64,000 bases of DNA from Psychrobacter aquaticus CMS 56 (GCF_000471625.1 NZ_AUSW01000006.1:116890-180889), one strand, 5' to 3'; numbered from the stretch's first letter, positions 16,135 through 25,560 are shown. The notes: generated from the sequence alone by a model not told the origin. A program made the numbers and translations.

Positions 16135-16851
16135 TTAAGCCGTTAAAACCGACTGAACAATCTCATCACACAACAGCCGCCCTTTTCTGTCTTTTGCCAC
16201 TTGACGACGATTGTCTGTAAAAAAATCATCCATGTGCGTCAGTTGCGATTCAAGGGCGTTTTCTACCAGATGTTCATCCAACGTCTGCCAGATATCATCA
16301 ACGGCACCCATGGCATAATAATTCTCGACCCCAGGCGCAAAAATCGCTGACGTTTGGGATAAAGATTTTAGCTTATCGAGCGGTATTTTGGTGACCCTCG
16401 ACATGGCGTTTAGATCCATGACCTTGACTTGGCTTGATTGCATGGCAAATACTTGATTTGCCATGAGGCCGTAAGACAAAAACCCACCACTGACCGCCTC
16501 ACCCAAAACGATGGCCAAATTTGGATGACCGCGCCGTCTGAGTAAATCGACACAAGATGCCAGATGCGCAAACGTTCTATTCAAACACAATAGCTCGTCC
16601 GCTCTCGACGAGTCTTGCCCCATCGTATCTACAATAAAGACGATAGGCGTTTTTTCCCCTTTTTCGATGACGGCCAATATCTCATTGGCAAGCGTCATCG
16701 CAATCAATTGGTTCATAGCAGCAGAATCGACCGTACCAATAATTTCAACGTTACCCATATTAGTTTCTGCGCTACCGCGTATCATCGAATTATCAATATG
16801 ATATTCAAGCTTGTTAGGAAATAGCTGCTCTAAAATTGTTTTTGTTTGCAT
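16135..16851 (-). CDS. mdcE: Malonate decarboxylase gamma subunit
   Basis: The start at 16851 (MQTKTILEQLFP) is chosen because AAGGATAAT lies just upstream and the ATG falls 4 bp after the mdcD stop. A longer frame would run into mdcD. The 238-residue protein is a carboxyltransferase-fold subunit with VFIVDTMGQDSSRADELLCL and LGEAVSGGFLSYGL oxyanion segments. With MdcD it decarboxylates malonyl-S-ACP to acetyl-S-ACP. It is cytosolic. All family landmarks appear intact. Confidence 0.93.
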   Translation of the reverse strand: MQTKTILEQLFPNKLEYHIDNSMIRGSAETNMGNVEIIGTVDSAAMNQLIAMTLANEILAVIEKGEKTPIVFIVDTMGQDSSRADELLCLNRTFAHLASCVDLLRRRGHPNLAIVLGEAVSGGFLSYGLMANQVFAMQSSQVKVMDLNAMSRVTKIPLDKLKSLSQTSAIFAPGVENYYAMGAVDDIWQTLDEHLVENALESQLTHMDDFFTDNRRQVAKDRKGRLLCDEIVQSVLTA

Positions 16852-16855
16852 GACA

Positions 16856-17743
16856 TTATCCTTTTTTAATGGCTCGAACTTGTTGAGCACTAAGCATGGC
16901 AATAGATTCAGGGTTTTCGATGTTCATTGACTGCCAAATGGCTATGCTGTCTTTTTTACCGAACCACTGATCATATTGGTTTTGCAATGAAGCTTGCTGC
17001 TGCTTTAAATACTCTAAATCTAAATTTTTAGCAGGTTGCTGAAGGGCCTCGACAATCCCTTGAGTAATATCATTGACATCATCTTCAACCAAAAATTCGA
17101 CATGACCGAGCAAATAACGCGTTTTACCACCCGTCACTCGCCACACTAGCGCTCTGTCTTTGGAGTCAAACTCCTCTACGCCCTTGATGGTTTCGATTAC
17201 CTCAGGGCCTGAAAGCGCCAAACGCCCTTCTTCTGTCATGATCACGTGGGTGCTCAGACACGCACAGATACCCATGCCACCAAAAGCACCATTTGTCCCA
17301 CCAATGACGGTAATAATAGGAATGCCTGCATGACGAACCTTTAGCATCGCACGCATAATCTCGGAAATGGTTATCAAGCCAGCGTTTGCTTCATGCAGAC
17401 GCACACCTCCTGAGTCGACAAAAAACACGACTGCCTTTGGCTTTTCTTCGATGGCTTTCAGTAACAGGCCAACAATTTTTGCGCCATGTATTTCACCGAC
17501 GGCACCGCCCATAAACTTGCCTTCTTGAGCGATGATGTACACGGGATTTTTTTGAATGTTTGCCTGTCCAATAATCACACCATCATCAAAACTGCCTACA
17601 ATATCTAATGAGGCAAGGTTTGGGCTCACAGGAATGCTGCCGGGTTTAAGAAACTCTTGAAAACTGTCTTTGTCAATGATGCTGGCTATACGATTGCGCG
17701 CTGTTTTTTCATAAAAGCTTTGTTGAATACGTGAATTATCCAT
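16856..17743 (-). CDS. mdcD: Malonate decarboxylase beta subunit
   Basis: The 295-residue subunit has the crotonase/carboxyltransferase-like glycine-rich segments GGAVGEIHGAKIVGLL and GGTNGAFGGMGICACL. It pairs with MdcE to form the malonyl-S-ACP decarboxylase. The start (MDNSRIQQSFYEKTARNR) overlaps the mdcC 3' end by 8 bp, and mdcE starts 4 bp after its stop. No lesions are seen. It releases CO2 and leaves an acetyl group on the ACP. Confidence 0.94.
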   Translation of the reverse strand: MDNSRIQQSFYEKTARNRIASIIDKDSFQEFLKPGSIPVSPNLASLDIVGSFDDGVIIGQANIQKNPVYIIAQEGKFMGGAVGEIHGAKIVGLLLKAIEEKPKAVVFFVDSGGVRLHEANAGLITISEIMRAMLKVRHAGIPIITVIGGTNGAFGGMGICACLSTHVIMTEEGRLALSGPEVIETIKGVEEFDSKDRALVWRVTGGKTRYLLGHVEFLVEDDVNDITQGIVEALQQPAKNLDLEYLKQQQASLQNQYDQWFGKKDSIAIWQSMNIENPESIAMLSAQQVRAIKKG

Positions 17744-18062
17744 GTGACTCTTCCTCCAAGATGTTAATCGCTTGGCTCAAGCGTAGACTCACCACCGCAG
17801 GCGTCGCGCCCATATCGTTGACCTTGAATTCCAGTCCACCCACTGCATAACGACTGGAGAAGTCCTGTAGTACCGCCTCCCAAATGTGATCAAAGCCTGT
17901 GACTGAGGTATCAATGATGAATTTGCTACTGTTGCCATTGTCGCTATCAGCCAAAGGCGATACCAATACCTCTAAGTTACCTGAGCCAACCACACCGCAA
18001 ATCACTTCTTTTTTGATGTCGGCAATGGGTTGTGACGTAAAATCGAAATTAAGTACATTCAT
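17736..18062 (-). CDS. mdcC: Malonate decarboxylase acyl carrier protein (delta subunit)
   Basis: The start is placed at 18062 (MNVLNFDFTSQ). The longer frame would add 21 residues unlike any family member and run into mdcA. The 108-residue ACP has CGVVGSGNLEVL, where Ser27 is the expected attachment site of the phosphoribosyl-dephospho-CoA arm. That arm is supplied by MdcB and MdcG. It carries acetyl and malonyl groups between MdcA, MdcH and the MdcD/E decarboxylase. Confidence 0.92.
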   Translation of the reverse strand: MNVLNFDFTSQPIADIKKEVICGVVGSGNLEVLVSPLADSDNGNSSKFIIDTSVTGFDHIWEAVLQDFSSRYAVGGLEFKVNDMGATPAVVSLRLSQAINILEEESHG

Positions 18063-18084
18063 AGTTATATCCCTAATATTATTT

Positions 18085-19740
18085 TTACCAGTTTCTAAAG
18101 CGACTGGGCGGCGCATAAGTGCCATTGGACCATTTCACCAAATCTTTCACCGATTTTGCGGCCAGCAGATCTCTCGTCGCTTTTGAAGCATCGACACCAA
18201 TATCCTCAGGTCTTTGGATAATTCCGCGCTGTCTCAGCTCTTTGACTTTTTCGTGATCTCGCTGCATCCCAACAGGGGTATAGCCCGCTACGCCGCGAAT
18301 GGCTTGCTCTCTCTCTTCTGGTGTGCGACACAATAATAAATTTGCAATGCCTTCTTCGGTCACAATGTGCGTCACATCATCGCCATAGATCATGATAGGC
18401 GGAAAGTCACTGCCCATTTTTTCTTGCAACTGCCACGCGTCAAGCTCTTCCACAAAGACCGAATCCATGTGCTCGCGGTAGGTTTCTACCATCTGAACCA
18501 CCAGTTTGCGTCCTTTTACCACGCGTCCATCGGCCGCTTCTTGTCCTGCTTTGAGATACGCATAGCTAGAATGTCTACGCCCATGAGGATCTGAGCCCAT
18601 ATTTGGCGCACCACCAAAACCTGCAATGCGATCTACGGTGGCGGTCGAGCTGTTGCCTTGTAAATCAATCTGCAACGTCGAGCCAATGAATAAATCACAC
18701 GCATACAAACCTGCCGTTTGACTAAATGCACGGTTGGATCTCATGCTGCCATCTTTACCAGTAAAAAACACATCCGGTCGATTTTGAATATACTCATCCA
18801 TCCCAACCTCTGAGCCAAAGCTATGAATGCTATCGACAAAACCACTTTCTATCGCCGGAATCATCGTAGGATGAGGATTGAGCGCCCAGTTAGTACAAAT
18901 TTTACCTTTGAGATTTAATTCTGCGCCGTAAGTGGGCAAAAGCAATTCGATAGCGGCGGTATTGAAGCCAATACCATGGTTCAGACGTTTAATTTGATAA
19001 GGCGCATAGATGCCTTTGATGACCATCATTGCCATCAATATCTGCACTTCGGTAATTTGGGCGGGATCGCGGGTAAATAAAGGCTCGATATAATTAGGTC
19101 GAGGAGCAACGATAAAAAAGTCCACCCAATCTGCCGGAATATCTACGCGTGGCACGCTATCTACCAATTCATTCACTTGGGCAATGACGATGCCGCTTTT
19201 GAATGCTGTCGCCTCTACAATGGCAGGCGTATCTTCTGTATTTGGTCCTGTATATAGATTACCGTCCGCATCGGCAGAGTGCGCGGTAATGAGACACACG
19301 TTCGGTATCAAGTCGATAAAATATCGACCATATAACTCAAGATACGTATGGATTGAGCCGATTTGGATTTTTTGTTGCTGAACCAGTTTTGCCAATCTGA
19401 GTGCTTGTGGGCCAGAAAAAGAAAAATCGACTTTACTGGCAATGCCTTTTTCAAATATATCGATATGGCTAGGCAATGCCAATACTGACTGCAAGATGTG
19501 CAAATTGTTTAGCACGTCATTATTACACTGAGACAAACATTCAGACAAAAAGTCAGCTTGTTTTTGATTGTTGCCTTCTATACAAACCTTATCTTCAGGC
19601 GTCAGCACCGTTTCTAGTAACTCAATGGTTCTATCACTCGGTACGCGTTTTGCTAGGCCTTTGTCTTTTGCAGCTTGCAGTTTAGAATCTCGTCTATTTT
19701 GTTGTAAATTCCATTTTTTTTCTTCAGTATTCGCTTTCAT
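18085..19740 (-). CDS. mdcA: Malonate decarboxylase alpha subunit (acetyl-S-ACP:malonate ACP transferase)
   Basis: The 551-residue protein resembles a CoA-transferase. It contains NGIGFNTAAIELLLPTYG and a strongly conserved C-terminal stretch with ASKATRDLLAAKSVKDLVKW and YAPPSRFRNW. MdcA exchanges acetyl on the ACP for malonate, giving malonyl-S-ACP and acetate. It is the first catalytic gene of the operon, 21 bp downstream of madM, with a GGAAG ribosome-binding site. It is full length and cytosolic. Confidence 0.95.
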   Translation of the reverse strand: MKANTEEKKWNLQQNRRDSKLQAAKDKGLAKRVPSDRTIELLETVLTPEDKVCIEGNNQKQADFLSECLSQCNNDVLNNLHILQSVLALPSHIDIFEKGIASKVDFSFSGPQALRLAKLVQQQKIQIGSIHTYLELYGRYFIDLIPNVCLITAHSADADGNLYTGPNTEDTPAIVEATAFKSGIVIAQVNELVDSVPRVDIPADWVDFFIVAPRPNYIEPLFTRDPAQITEVQILMAMMVIKGIYAPYQIKRLNHGIGFNTAAIELLLPTYGAELNLKGKICTNWALNPHPTMIPAIESGFVDSIHSFGSEVGMDEYIQNRPDVFFTGKDGSMRSNRAFSQTAGLYACDLFIGSTLQIDLQGNSSTATVDRIAGFGGAPNMGSDPHGRRHSSYAYLKAGQEAADGRVVKGRKLVVQMVETYREHMDSVFVEELDAWQLQEKMGSDFPPIMIYGDDVTHIVTEEGIANLLLCRTPEEREQAIRGVAGYTPVGMQRDHEKVKELRQRGIIQRPEDIGVDASKATRDLLAAKSVKDLVKWSNGTYAPPSRFRNW

Positions 19741-19761
19741 AAGACTTCCTTTATCTACTTA

Positions 19762-20520
19762 TTAAAATATTGCGTTTAGTGTTAAGAAAAATATAGAGGG
19801 ACCTAATAAAGCACCTAGGCCCGTATAGAAAGTGGCTACCAATGCTCCATATGGGACCAGTCTGACATCAGTACCTGCCAAGCCAGCGGCTACTCCACTA
19901 GTAGTACCCACTAGACCGCCAAAAATCATGGCTGAACGTGGGCTTTTAAGATACATAAATCTGGCAAGTAAAGGGGTTGCGATCATAAAAAAGACGGCTT
20001 TAATCAAACCAATGGCGATGGATAAGGCAATCACATCAGAGCTTGCGCCAATTGCTGTCCCTGTAATAGGTCCCACAATGTAAGTCATTGCACCTGCTCC
20101 AATGGTGGTCATAGAGACAGCATCTCTATAACCTAATGTCCATGCAACACCGGCTCCTACCACAAACGGTATGACGCAACCTAATATCAAGGCAATAATA
20201 CCGATTTTTCCAGCACGTTTTATTTCTTTAACGTCTACTTCAAAAGCAGTAGATGCAATGGCAAGATCCCGCAGCATCGCCCCACCTAAAAGAGCAAATC
20301 CAGAAAAAAGCTCTATATCGGAAATGCCTTTTTCACCACCAGTATATAAACCAGCAAAATAGGCAGCAATAAGACCAAGGGTGATAGCAATTGCAGATGA
20401 CTGTAGCTTGTTGTTGGTTAAATACTTGGATAGTATTTGAGAAAAAAACATCACAAGGCCTGTTACTGCTAAAGCGGTTACAAAGGCATTTTTAGTGAGG
20501 GTTTCTATAATTAAGTCCAT
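19762..20520 (-). CDS. madM: Malonate transporter subunit MadM
   Basis: The 252-residue membrane protein has about eight hydrophobic segments and conserved glycine-rich regions such as GAGAMTYIVGPITGTAIG and GTTSGVAAGLAGTDVRLVPY. MadL and MadM together form a sodium-dependent malonate importer, first described in Malonomonas. The gene follows madL by 72 bp and precedes mdcA by 21 bp, which ties uptake to catabolism. Confidence 0.92.
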   Translation of the reverse strand: MDLIIETLTKNAFVTALAVTGLVMFFSQILSKYLTNNKLQSSAIAITLGLIAAYFAGLYTGGEKGISDIELFSGFALLGGAMLRDLAIASTAFEVDVKEIKRAGKIGIIALILGCVIPFVVGAGVAWTLGYRDAVSMTTIGAGAMTYIVGPITGTAIGASSDVIALSIAIGLIKAVFFMIATPLLARFMYLKSPRSAMIFGGLVGTTSGVAAGLAGTDVRLVPYGALVATFYTGLGALLGPSIFFLTLNAIF

Positions 20521-20592
20521 TTAATTACTCCGTTGCGCGATTGAATCGGTAGTTTCAGTTTTTTTGTAGTGTTAATAATATTGATGACACAC

Positions 20593-20997
20593 TCACAATT
20601 GGTCGCGATGCTCTTCAGTATCATCCCAAGTAAAGGTATCGTAATCATTACCAATATTATTAAGTAAGCGTACGACAAAGACAGTTGCAGTAAGCGCAAT
20701 AACAGAAACAACAGCTGCTACCATTCCGCCAGATAGTGCAGCGACTACGTTCTGTCCTGCAGCCATCGCAACAACGATAGGGATGTACATACCTGCCCAA
20801 TATAGAACACCAAACTGAGTAGATTTTGGCAAAAGACCGCGTTTGGCGAGCATCTCTTTGCCAGCAATGAGTAGAATCATTGCGATAGCGACACCACCGA
20901 TATTGGCGTCAACGCCTAATAGTTGTCCTAGCAATCCACCCAGAAAAACACCTAGCAAATAACTAACTGCTAATAAAGCAGTACCATATATGATCAT
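20593..20997 (-). CDS. madL: Malonate transporter subunit MadL
   Basis: The 134-residue membrane protein has four hydrophobic segments, with SYLLGVFLGGLLGQLLG near the N-terminus and GMYIPIVVAMAAGQNV in the middle. The C-terminus is acidic (DYDTFTWDDTEEH). It is the small partner of MadM in sodium:malonate symport. It is the first gene of the mdc operon, with AAGGAAGG just before the start. Its promoter must lie in the 21000-21300 region shared with the divergent GntR regulator. Confidence 0.92.
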   Translation of the reverse strand: MIIYGTALLAVSYLLGVFLGGLLGQLLGVDANIGGVAIAMILLIAGKEMLAKRGLLPKSTQFGVLYWAGMYIPIVVAMAAGQNVVAALSGGMVAAVVSVIALTATVFVVRLLNNIGNDYDTFTWDDTEEHRDQL

Positions 20998-21300
20998 ATA
21001 AACCTTCCTTGGATATGATTACAGCCGCTTTGATAATATCTACCTTGATATACGGGCTGTATAAAATGAGAATCTACATTAATAACCACCAGATATAGAC
21101 ACAAGCACACATAATAGTAGTTTGATAATGTTTGTTGAGGTTTATTCAATTTCCTCAGTAGCTTCCTCTGTGTAAAGGATATAGGTCTTAACAGCACTCA
21201 AAACCTTTAAAAGCATCTATCACTTACCACGCACTTGTTTGATATAATCTAATACAGTTGGTTTAGAAGTGCAACCATATTGTATTTATTAAATGAGTTA

Positions 21301-21310
21301 TTGTATACAA
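21301..21310. promoter_or_regulatory. Palindromic operator candidate for the GntR-type regulator
   Basis: TTGTATACAA is a perfect 10-bp palindrome, 11 bp upstream of the regulator's ATG. GntR/FCD proteins commonly bind short palindromes of the form TTGTATACAA (TNGTNNNACNA-like). A site here could autorepress the regulator. A partial TTGTAT copy lies at 21290-21295. The direct link to madL transcription is inferred from the divergent arrangement. Confidence 0.5.
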
Positions 21311-21321
21311 ATGGAGAATTT

Positions 21322-21996
21322 ATGAGTTTAATTGACGACTTACCCTTGTCAGTACAAGTCAGTAAAAAAATCGAAGATGATATTATTTATGGTCGTCTGC
21401 CACCTGGCACCAAACTTGATGAGGCAAAACTTTGTGAAAAATATGGGGTGTCAAGAACCCCTATTCGTGAGGCTTTGAAGCTGTTAGCTTCTGAAGGATT
21501 GGTGGAGATTCGACCGCGTAGAGGAGCAGTCATTCCCACTTTGAATATCGTCACGCTGTTTGAGATGTTTGAAGTGATGGCCTATCTCGAAGGCATGTGT
21601 GGCCGATTGGCTGCCAGAAGAATCAATGAGGAAGAAAAAGCGGAGCTACTGTCTTTGCACAATCAATGTAAAGACTACTTGATGGAGGAAAACACCGAAA
21701 GCTATTATGAGGCCAATAGAAAATTTCATTTTTTCTTGTATCAACTGAGTCGCAACAGTTTTTTGATAGAGCAAGCCAGCAATCTGCACAATCGACTACA
21801 TCCTTATAGACGCTTACAGTTACGAGTCAACAATCGCATGCAGCATTCGTTTGAGGAGCATCAACAAATCGTGGATGCTGTCATAAATTCGGACGAAGAC
21901 TTGGCGGAGCGTTTGATTAAAGCGCATGTGTCCGTACAAGGAGAACGATTTACTGACTTGGTGGCGACGATGAACCCTGATAATGTACAAGACTAA
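21322..21996 (+). CDS. GntR-family (FCD subfamily) regulator, probable malonate operon regulator
   Basis: The start is at 21322 (MSLIDDLPLSVQVSKK) because a GGAG site lies 7 bp upstream; a longer frame would overlap the operator. The 224-residue protein has an N-terminal winged helix-turn-helix (LCEKYGVSRTPIREALKLLA, then GLVEIRPRRGAVIP). A C-terminal all-helical FCD ligand domain follows, with a metal-binding His/Asp pattern (NRKFHFFLYQL, HSFEEHQQIVDAV). It is divergent from the mdc operon. FCD regulators usually bind organic acids, so malonate or a pathway intermediate is the likely effector; this is inference. Confidence 0.9.
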   Translation: MSLIDDLPLSVQVSKKIEDDIIYGRLPPGTKLDEAKLCEKYGVSRTPIREALKLLASEGLVEIRPRRGAVIPTLNIVTLFEMFEVMAYLEGMCGRLAARRINEEEKAELLSLHNQCKDYLMEENTESYYEANRKFHFFLYQLSRNSFLIEQASNLHNRLHPYRRLQLRVNNRMQHSFEEHQQIVDAVINSDEDLAERLIKAHVSVQGERFTDLVATMNPDNVQD

Positions 21997-22178
21997 GCGC
22001 TACGCCTTATCGTAAATTAGCACTTTACTCATAGGCCAAATAGAAAGGTTTTTATGAATGATCAAAAAATATTCAACAGCGTCATCAAAGTTTAACCAAG
22101 ATTTTTTAGAATATCATTAAAAAAACCATGAAAACAATCATTAGCAAATAGTACGTAACATGGGAATAGGAGCTAAAT

Positions 22179-22382
22179 ATGAGTGATAATAAAGAAAAGA
22201 CCTTACAAGATTATAGACATTTGGTCGTCAGTAAAGATATCACCGTCCACTTGTCTCAAGACCAACAAGCGATGATACTAAAAACTTACGACTATGGATT
22301 GAACGCCTTAACAGATATTGATGAGATGTTGCTGAGCGCCGTCATTCGTCAGCTAAAAATGTCGATCCAGCCTGACGCTTAA
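22179..22382 (+). CDS. Small hypothetical protein
   Basis: The 67-residue soluble protein (MSDNKEKTLQDYRHLVVSKD...) has no signal peptide or recognised domain. It begins 13 bp after a TAGGAG ribosome-binding site and its 3' end just overlaps the convergent ArsO-like gene (4 bp). The helical C-terminal half (ALTDIDEMLLSAVIRQLKM) is plausible for a small globular or accessory protein. A real gene is likely but not proven. Confidence 0.5.
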   Translation: MSDNKEKTLQDYRHLVVSKDITVHLSQDQQAMILKTYDYGLNALTDIDEMLLSAVIRQLKMSIQPDA

Positions 22383-23440
22383 GAATCTTTTTGCAAAAAA
22401 TCCAACAAGGCTGGGACATTTTCTCTAGCACTGCGGCCAGCACCAATCAGCGTGGCCGAGCCTGGGCTTGCCCAATCGCCATAACCAAACAACCATAGCC
22501 GCGGCTCTTTGATTGCCTGCCCCTGTTCCACTTGCACTTTTCCATCGGCTTCGAGTACATTTAAGGATGCCAGATGGTCAAGCTGTGGTTGAAACCCCGT
22601 ACACCAAATAACAGTATCTATTGGTTCTTTACTCCCATCAGCCCAGATGACGCCTTGTTCAGTAAACTGACGGAACATGGGTACTGAATGTAAGATACCT
22701 TTGTCACGTGCTGCTTTGACAGGTGGCACCATGACGATATCACCTATACTCCCTATAGAATCATCGTTACTGCTACCAGTAATGCGCGCCGTCGCTCTTT
22801 CAAACAGTACATGTCCATCGACATCATCGGCCAAAAATAATGGTGGCTCACGTGTTACCCAGCTGGCGTTTGCCACTTCGGCCAGCTCAGCATAGATTTG
22901 TGCGCCTGAGTTGCCACCGCCGACCACCAAGACCCGCTTGCCTTTATAGGCGTCAGGACCTGCATAATGTGCGGAGTGGCATTGTTCCCCAAGGTACGCT
23001 TGCTGACCTTCAAATGAAGGTATTGTAGGATTGCTCCATGTCCCAGTGGCACTTACCACGGTTTTCGCTAACCATGTGTAACTACCATCAGTCACCCGTA
23101 AGCAATTATTCTCTTGATCACGATGGATACTTTGTACTTGATAAGGTCGGTATATCGGCAATTGGTAGTGTTGCTCATAATTGCTGAGATAACCAAGAAC
23201 TTCATCTCGATGGGGATACTCGCCATCTCTTTCCTTTGGCATTAAGCGACCCGGCAGGGAACTGATAAAAGCAGGAGAAAACAGTCGTAGTGAGGGCCAA
23301 GTATGTTGCCACGCGCCGCCACTTTGGTTCTGATCATCAAGAATAATGAAATCCAGCCCTGCGCGCCTCAGATAGTAGCCAACTGCTAGACCTGCTTGAC
23401 CACCACCGATAATAATCGTATCGAATATTTTAGTTGCCAT
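22379..23440 (-). CDS. arsO: ArsO-like FAD-dependent monooxygenase of the arsenic locus
   Basis: The start at 23440 (MATKIFDTIIIGGGQAGLAV) is preferred: GAGG lies 8 bp upstream, and the longer frame needs a TTG. The ~353-residue flavoprotein has an N-terminal FAD-binding GGGQAG, a NADPH-binding GGGNSGAQIYAEL in the middle, and a late CTGFQPQLDHL segment. These are features of flavin monooxygenases of the ArsO type seen in arsenic operons. Its role in arsenic metabolism is not settled. It is divergent from arsC-arsR and probably shares the operator at 23568-23608. A generic flavin monooxygenase is the alternative. Confidence 0.75.
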   Translation of the reverse strand: MATKIFDTIIIGGGQAGLAVGYYLRRAGLDFIILDDQNQSGGAWQHTWPSLRLFSPAFISSLPGRLMPKERDGEYPHRDEVLGYLSNYEQHYQLPIYRPYQVQSIHRDQENNCLRVTDGSYTWLAKTVVSATGTWSNPTIPSFEGQQAYLGEQCHSAHYAGPDAYKGKRVLVVGGGNSGAQIYAELAEVANASWVTREPPLFLADDVDGHVLFERATARITGSSNDDSIGSIGDIVMVPPVKAARDKGILHSVPMFRQFTEQGVIWADGSKEPIDTVIWCTGFQPQLDHLASLNVLEADGKVQVEQGQAIKEPRLWLFGYGDWASPGSATLIGAGRSARENVPALLDFLQKDS

Positions 23441-23567
23441 AACGATCCTCAATGCCTGCTATCAAATTTAAATTGTTACCTGAGTCAAAACTATCACGCC
23501 AATAATCTTATTATGTCCCAACCTATCACTTTGCTCATTATCATTTAATAATAACTCTAAAAACATC

Positions 23568-23608
23568 TTTACATACGAAATATTGTATATATAATAATTC
23601 GTATGTAA
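23568..23608 (+). promoter_or_regulatory. ars promoter with an 11-bp inverted repeat (ArsR operator)
   Basis: A -35 box TTTACA (23568-23573) and a -10 box TATAAT (23590-23595) are spaced by 16 bp. Perfect 11-bp arms TTACATACGAA (23569-23579) and TTCGTATGTAA (23598-23608) flank an 18-bp spacer, covering the -35 box and the start region. ArsR-family repressors bind such inverted repeats and leave when arsenite binds. The layout predicts that the ArsR part of the fusion represses this promoter. Confidence 0.75.
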
Positions 23609-23632
23609 GCATACTTTTAATAGGGGTAGGTT

Positions 23633-24460
23633 ATGGAAAACGCAAATAAGAAAAAGGTGCTGTTTCTTTGTACCAGTAATTCAGCCAGATCACAAATGGC
23701 TGAGACGTTACTAAAGTACAAAGCGGGCGATGTCTATGAAGTTTATAGCGCAGGCATAGAAAAAGGGGAAGTCGATGAACGCACCATCCAAGCGTTGGAA
23801 AAATTCGACTTTGATGCTAGTGGCTTAAGATCCAAGCACGTCGATGAATTCGAAGGACAGTTTTTCGATTATGTGATTACCTTATGTGAAAAAGCCAGTA
23901 CCGAATGCCGAAGCTATCCCAATACGGACAAGCAGTTGGCATGGGACATCCCTGACCCAAAAACACGCCCTGGCAATCATCCTTTTACCACCACATTAAG
24001 TGAATTAAGCAACCGCTTAACAATGTTTCTCTTTGTAGAAAAAGCAAATATCAGCAAAAAAAATGCCGTTGCAACGCTATCCGTCACTGAAGATGACCTG
24101 CCGTCACCTGATTTTGATCCCATTACCTTTTATAAAAGCCTAACGGACGATGTTCGACTCAAAGCATTGATGCTGATCGAATATCATGGTGAGCTGTGTG
24201 TTTGTGAATTGATGGAAGCATTGGAGGAGGACAGTCAGCCCAAAATCTCACGCAATCTTGCTGTGTTAAAAAAGGCAAACGTCATCACTGATCGAAAACA
24301 CGGCCAGTGGGTGTTTTATCGCATCAATCCGGAGCTGCCGTTATGGGCAAAGACCGTAGTTGCACAAACCACAGAAAATAACACTTCTCTGATTGAGCGT
24401 GAGATCGGGCGGTTGGATGCGATGCAAAACCGACCAGACAAAGACAGCTTTTGTAAATAA
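23633..24460 (+). CDS. Fused arsenate reductase (ArsC, LMW phosphatase type) and ArsR repressor
   Basis: The 275-residue protein joins two domains. Residues 1-140 form a low-molecular-weight tyrosine-phosphatase-fold arsenate reductase: P-loop VLFLCTSNSARSQMAE with catalytic Cys at residue 13, a second Cys pair (LCEKASTEC) and the WDIPDP loop. Residues of about 165-260 form a winged helix-turn-helix ArsR domain with CVCELMEALEEDSQPKISR, in which the CVC pair is the likely As(III)-binding site. The fusion would reduce arsenate and sense arsenite in one chain. It heads an operon with GAPDH and ArsJ. ArsC-ArsR fusions are known but uncommon, and their order (enzyme first) is reported here from the sequence. 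Confidence 0.92.
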   Translation: MENANKKKVLFLCTSNSARSQMAETLLKYKAGDVYEVYSAGIEKGEVDERTIQALEKFDFDASGLRSKHVDEFEGQFFDYVITLCEKASTECRSYPNTDKQLAWDIPDPKTRPGNHPFTTTLSELSNRLTMFLFVEKANISKKNAVATLSVTEDDLPSPDFDPITFYKSLTDDVRLKALMLIEYHGELCVCELMEALEEDSQPKISRNLAVLKKANVITDRKHGQWVFYRINPELPLWAKTVVAQTTENNTSLIEREIGRLDAMQNRPDKDSFCK

Positions 24461-24549
24461 TCAATAACTAACATTTAAAGAAAACTGAGCATTTAAACAA
24501 ACTTAACCATTTTTTCTGATAACACTTAGACAAAACAAAGGACAACTTT

Positions 24550-25560
24550 ATGGCTATTAAAGTCGGTATTAACGGTTTTGGGCGTATGGGACGTTTAACG
24601 ATGCGCGCCGCATTTGACTGGGATGACATCGAGATCGTCCACATCAATGATCCTGCAGGCGACGCCAAAACGCTTGCCCATTTGATGACGTTTGACTCTG
24701 TGCATGGTCGCTGGCATCACGAAGCCACCCACGAAGGCACGTCCATGATTATCAATGGCGAAGCCATTCCTTGCACACATCACAAAGCGACCGAAGACAC
24801 CGACTGGTCACTATGTGATGTGGTCATCGAAGCCTCAGGAAAGATAAAAACAAAAGCCTTGCTGCAAGCCTACTTAGACCAAGGGGTAAAACGCGTGGTG
24901 GTCACTGCACCTGTCAAAGAAGAAGGTGTGTTAAACATCGTTATGGGCGTGAATGAACATCTATACGACAAAGATATGTATCCCATTGTGACTGCTGCCT
25001 CTTGTACCACCAACTGCCTAGCACCTGTGGTCAAAGTGATGCACGAAAAAATAGGCATCAAGCATGGCTCCATGACCACCATTCATGACATCACCAATAC
25101 CCAAACGATACTAGATGCCCCGCACAAAGACTTACGCCGAGCGCGTGCTTGCGGTATGAGCCTGATTCCGACCACGACAGGCTCTGCGACTGCCATCACG
25201 CATATTTTTCCTGAGCTAAAAGGCAAGCTAAACGGTCATGCCATTCGCGTGCCTTTAGCCAACGCCTCGCTGACTGACTGTGTCTTTGAAGTGGCTCGTG
25301 GCACCACCGTTGAAGAAGTCAATGAACTGCTCAAACAGGCGTCTGAAAATGAGCTAAAAGACATATTGGGCTTTGAGACACGCCCATTGGTATCGATTGA
25401 TTACAAAACCGATCCACGTTCAAGCATTGTGGATGCGTTATCGACGATGGTCATCAATGACACGCAAGTAAAGCTCTACGTTTGGTACGACAACGAGTGG
25501 GGTTACGCCAATAGAACGGCTGAATTGGTACAGATGGTTGGTCTAGCAGATAAGGGTTAA
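24550..25560 (+). CDS. Glyceraldehyde-3-phosphate dehydrogenase of the ArsJ arsenate pathway
   Basis: The 336-residue dehydrogenase has an N-terminal NAD-binding [16 protein letters not shown] and the catalytic ASCTTNC loop with its Cys. In ars operons with ArsJ, this enzyme uses arsenate in place of phosphate to make 1-arseno-3-phosphoglycerate. The next gene, arsJ, starts 2 bp after its stop. The pairing marks it as the arsenic-linked GAPDH rather than the glycolytic housekeeping copy. Confidence 0.92.
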   Translation: MAIKVGINGFGRMGRLTMRAAFDWDDIEIVHINDPAGDAKTLAHLMTFDSVHGRWHHEATHEGTSMIINGEAIPCTHHKATEDTDWSLCDVVIEASGKIKTKALLQAYLDQGVKRVVVTAPVKEEGVLNIVMGVNEHLYDKDMYPIVTAASCTTNCLAPVVKVMHEKIGIKHGSMTTIHDITNTQTILDAPHKDLRRARACGMSLIPTTTGSATAITHIFPELKGKLNGHAIRVPLANASLTDCVFEVARGTTVEEVNELLKQASENELKDILGFETRPLVSIDYKTDPRSSIVDALSTMVINDTQVKLYVWYDNEWGYANRTAELVQMVGLADKG

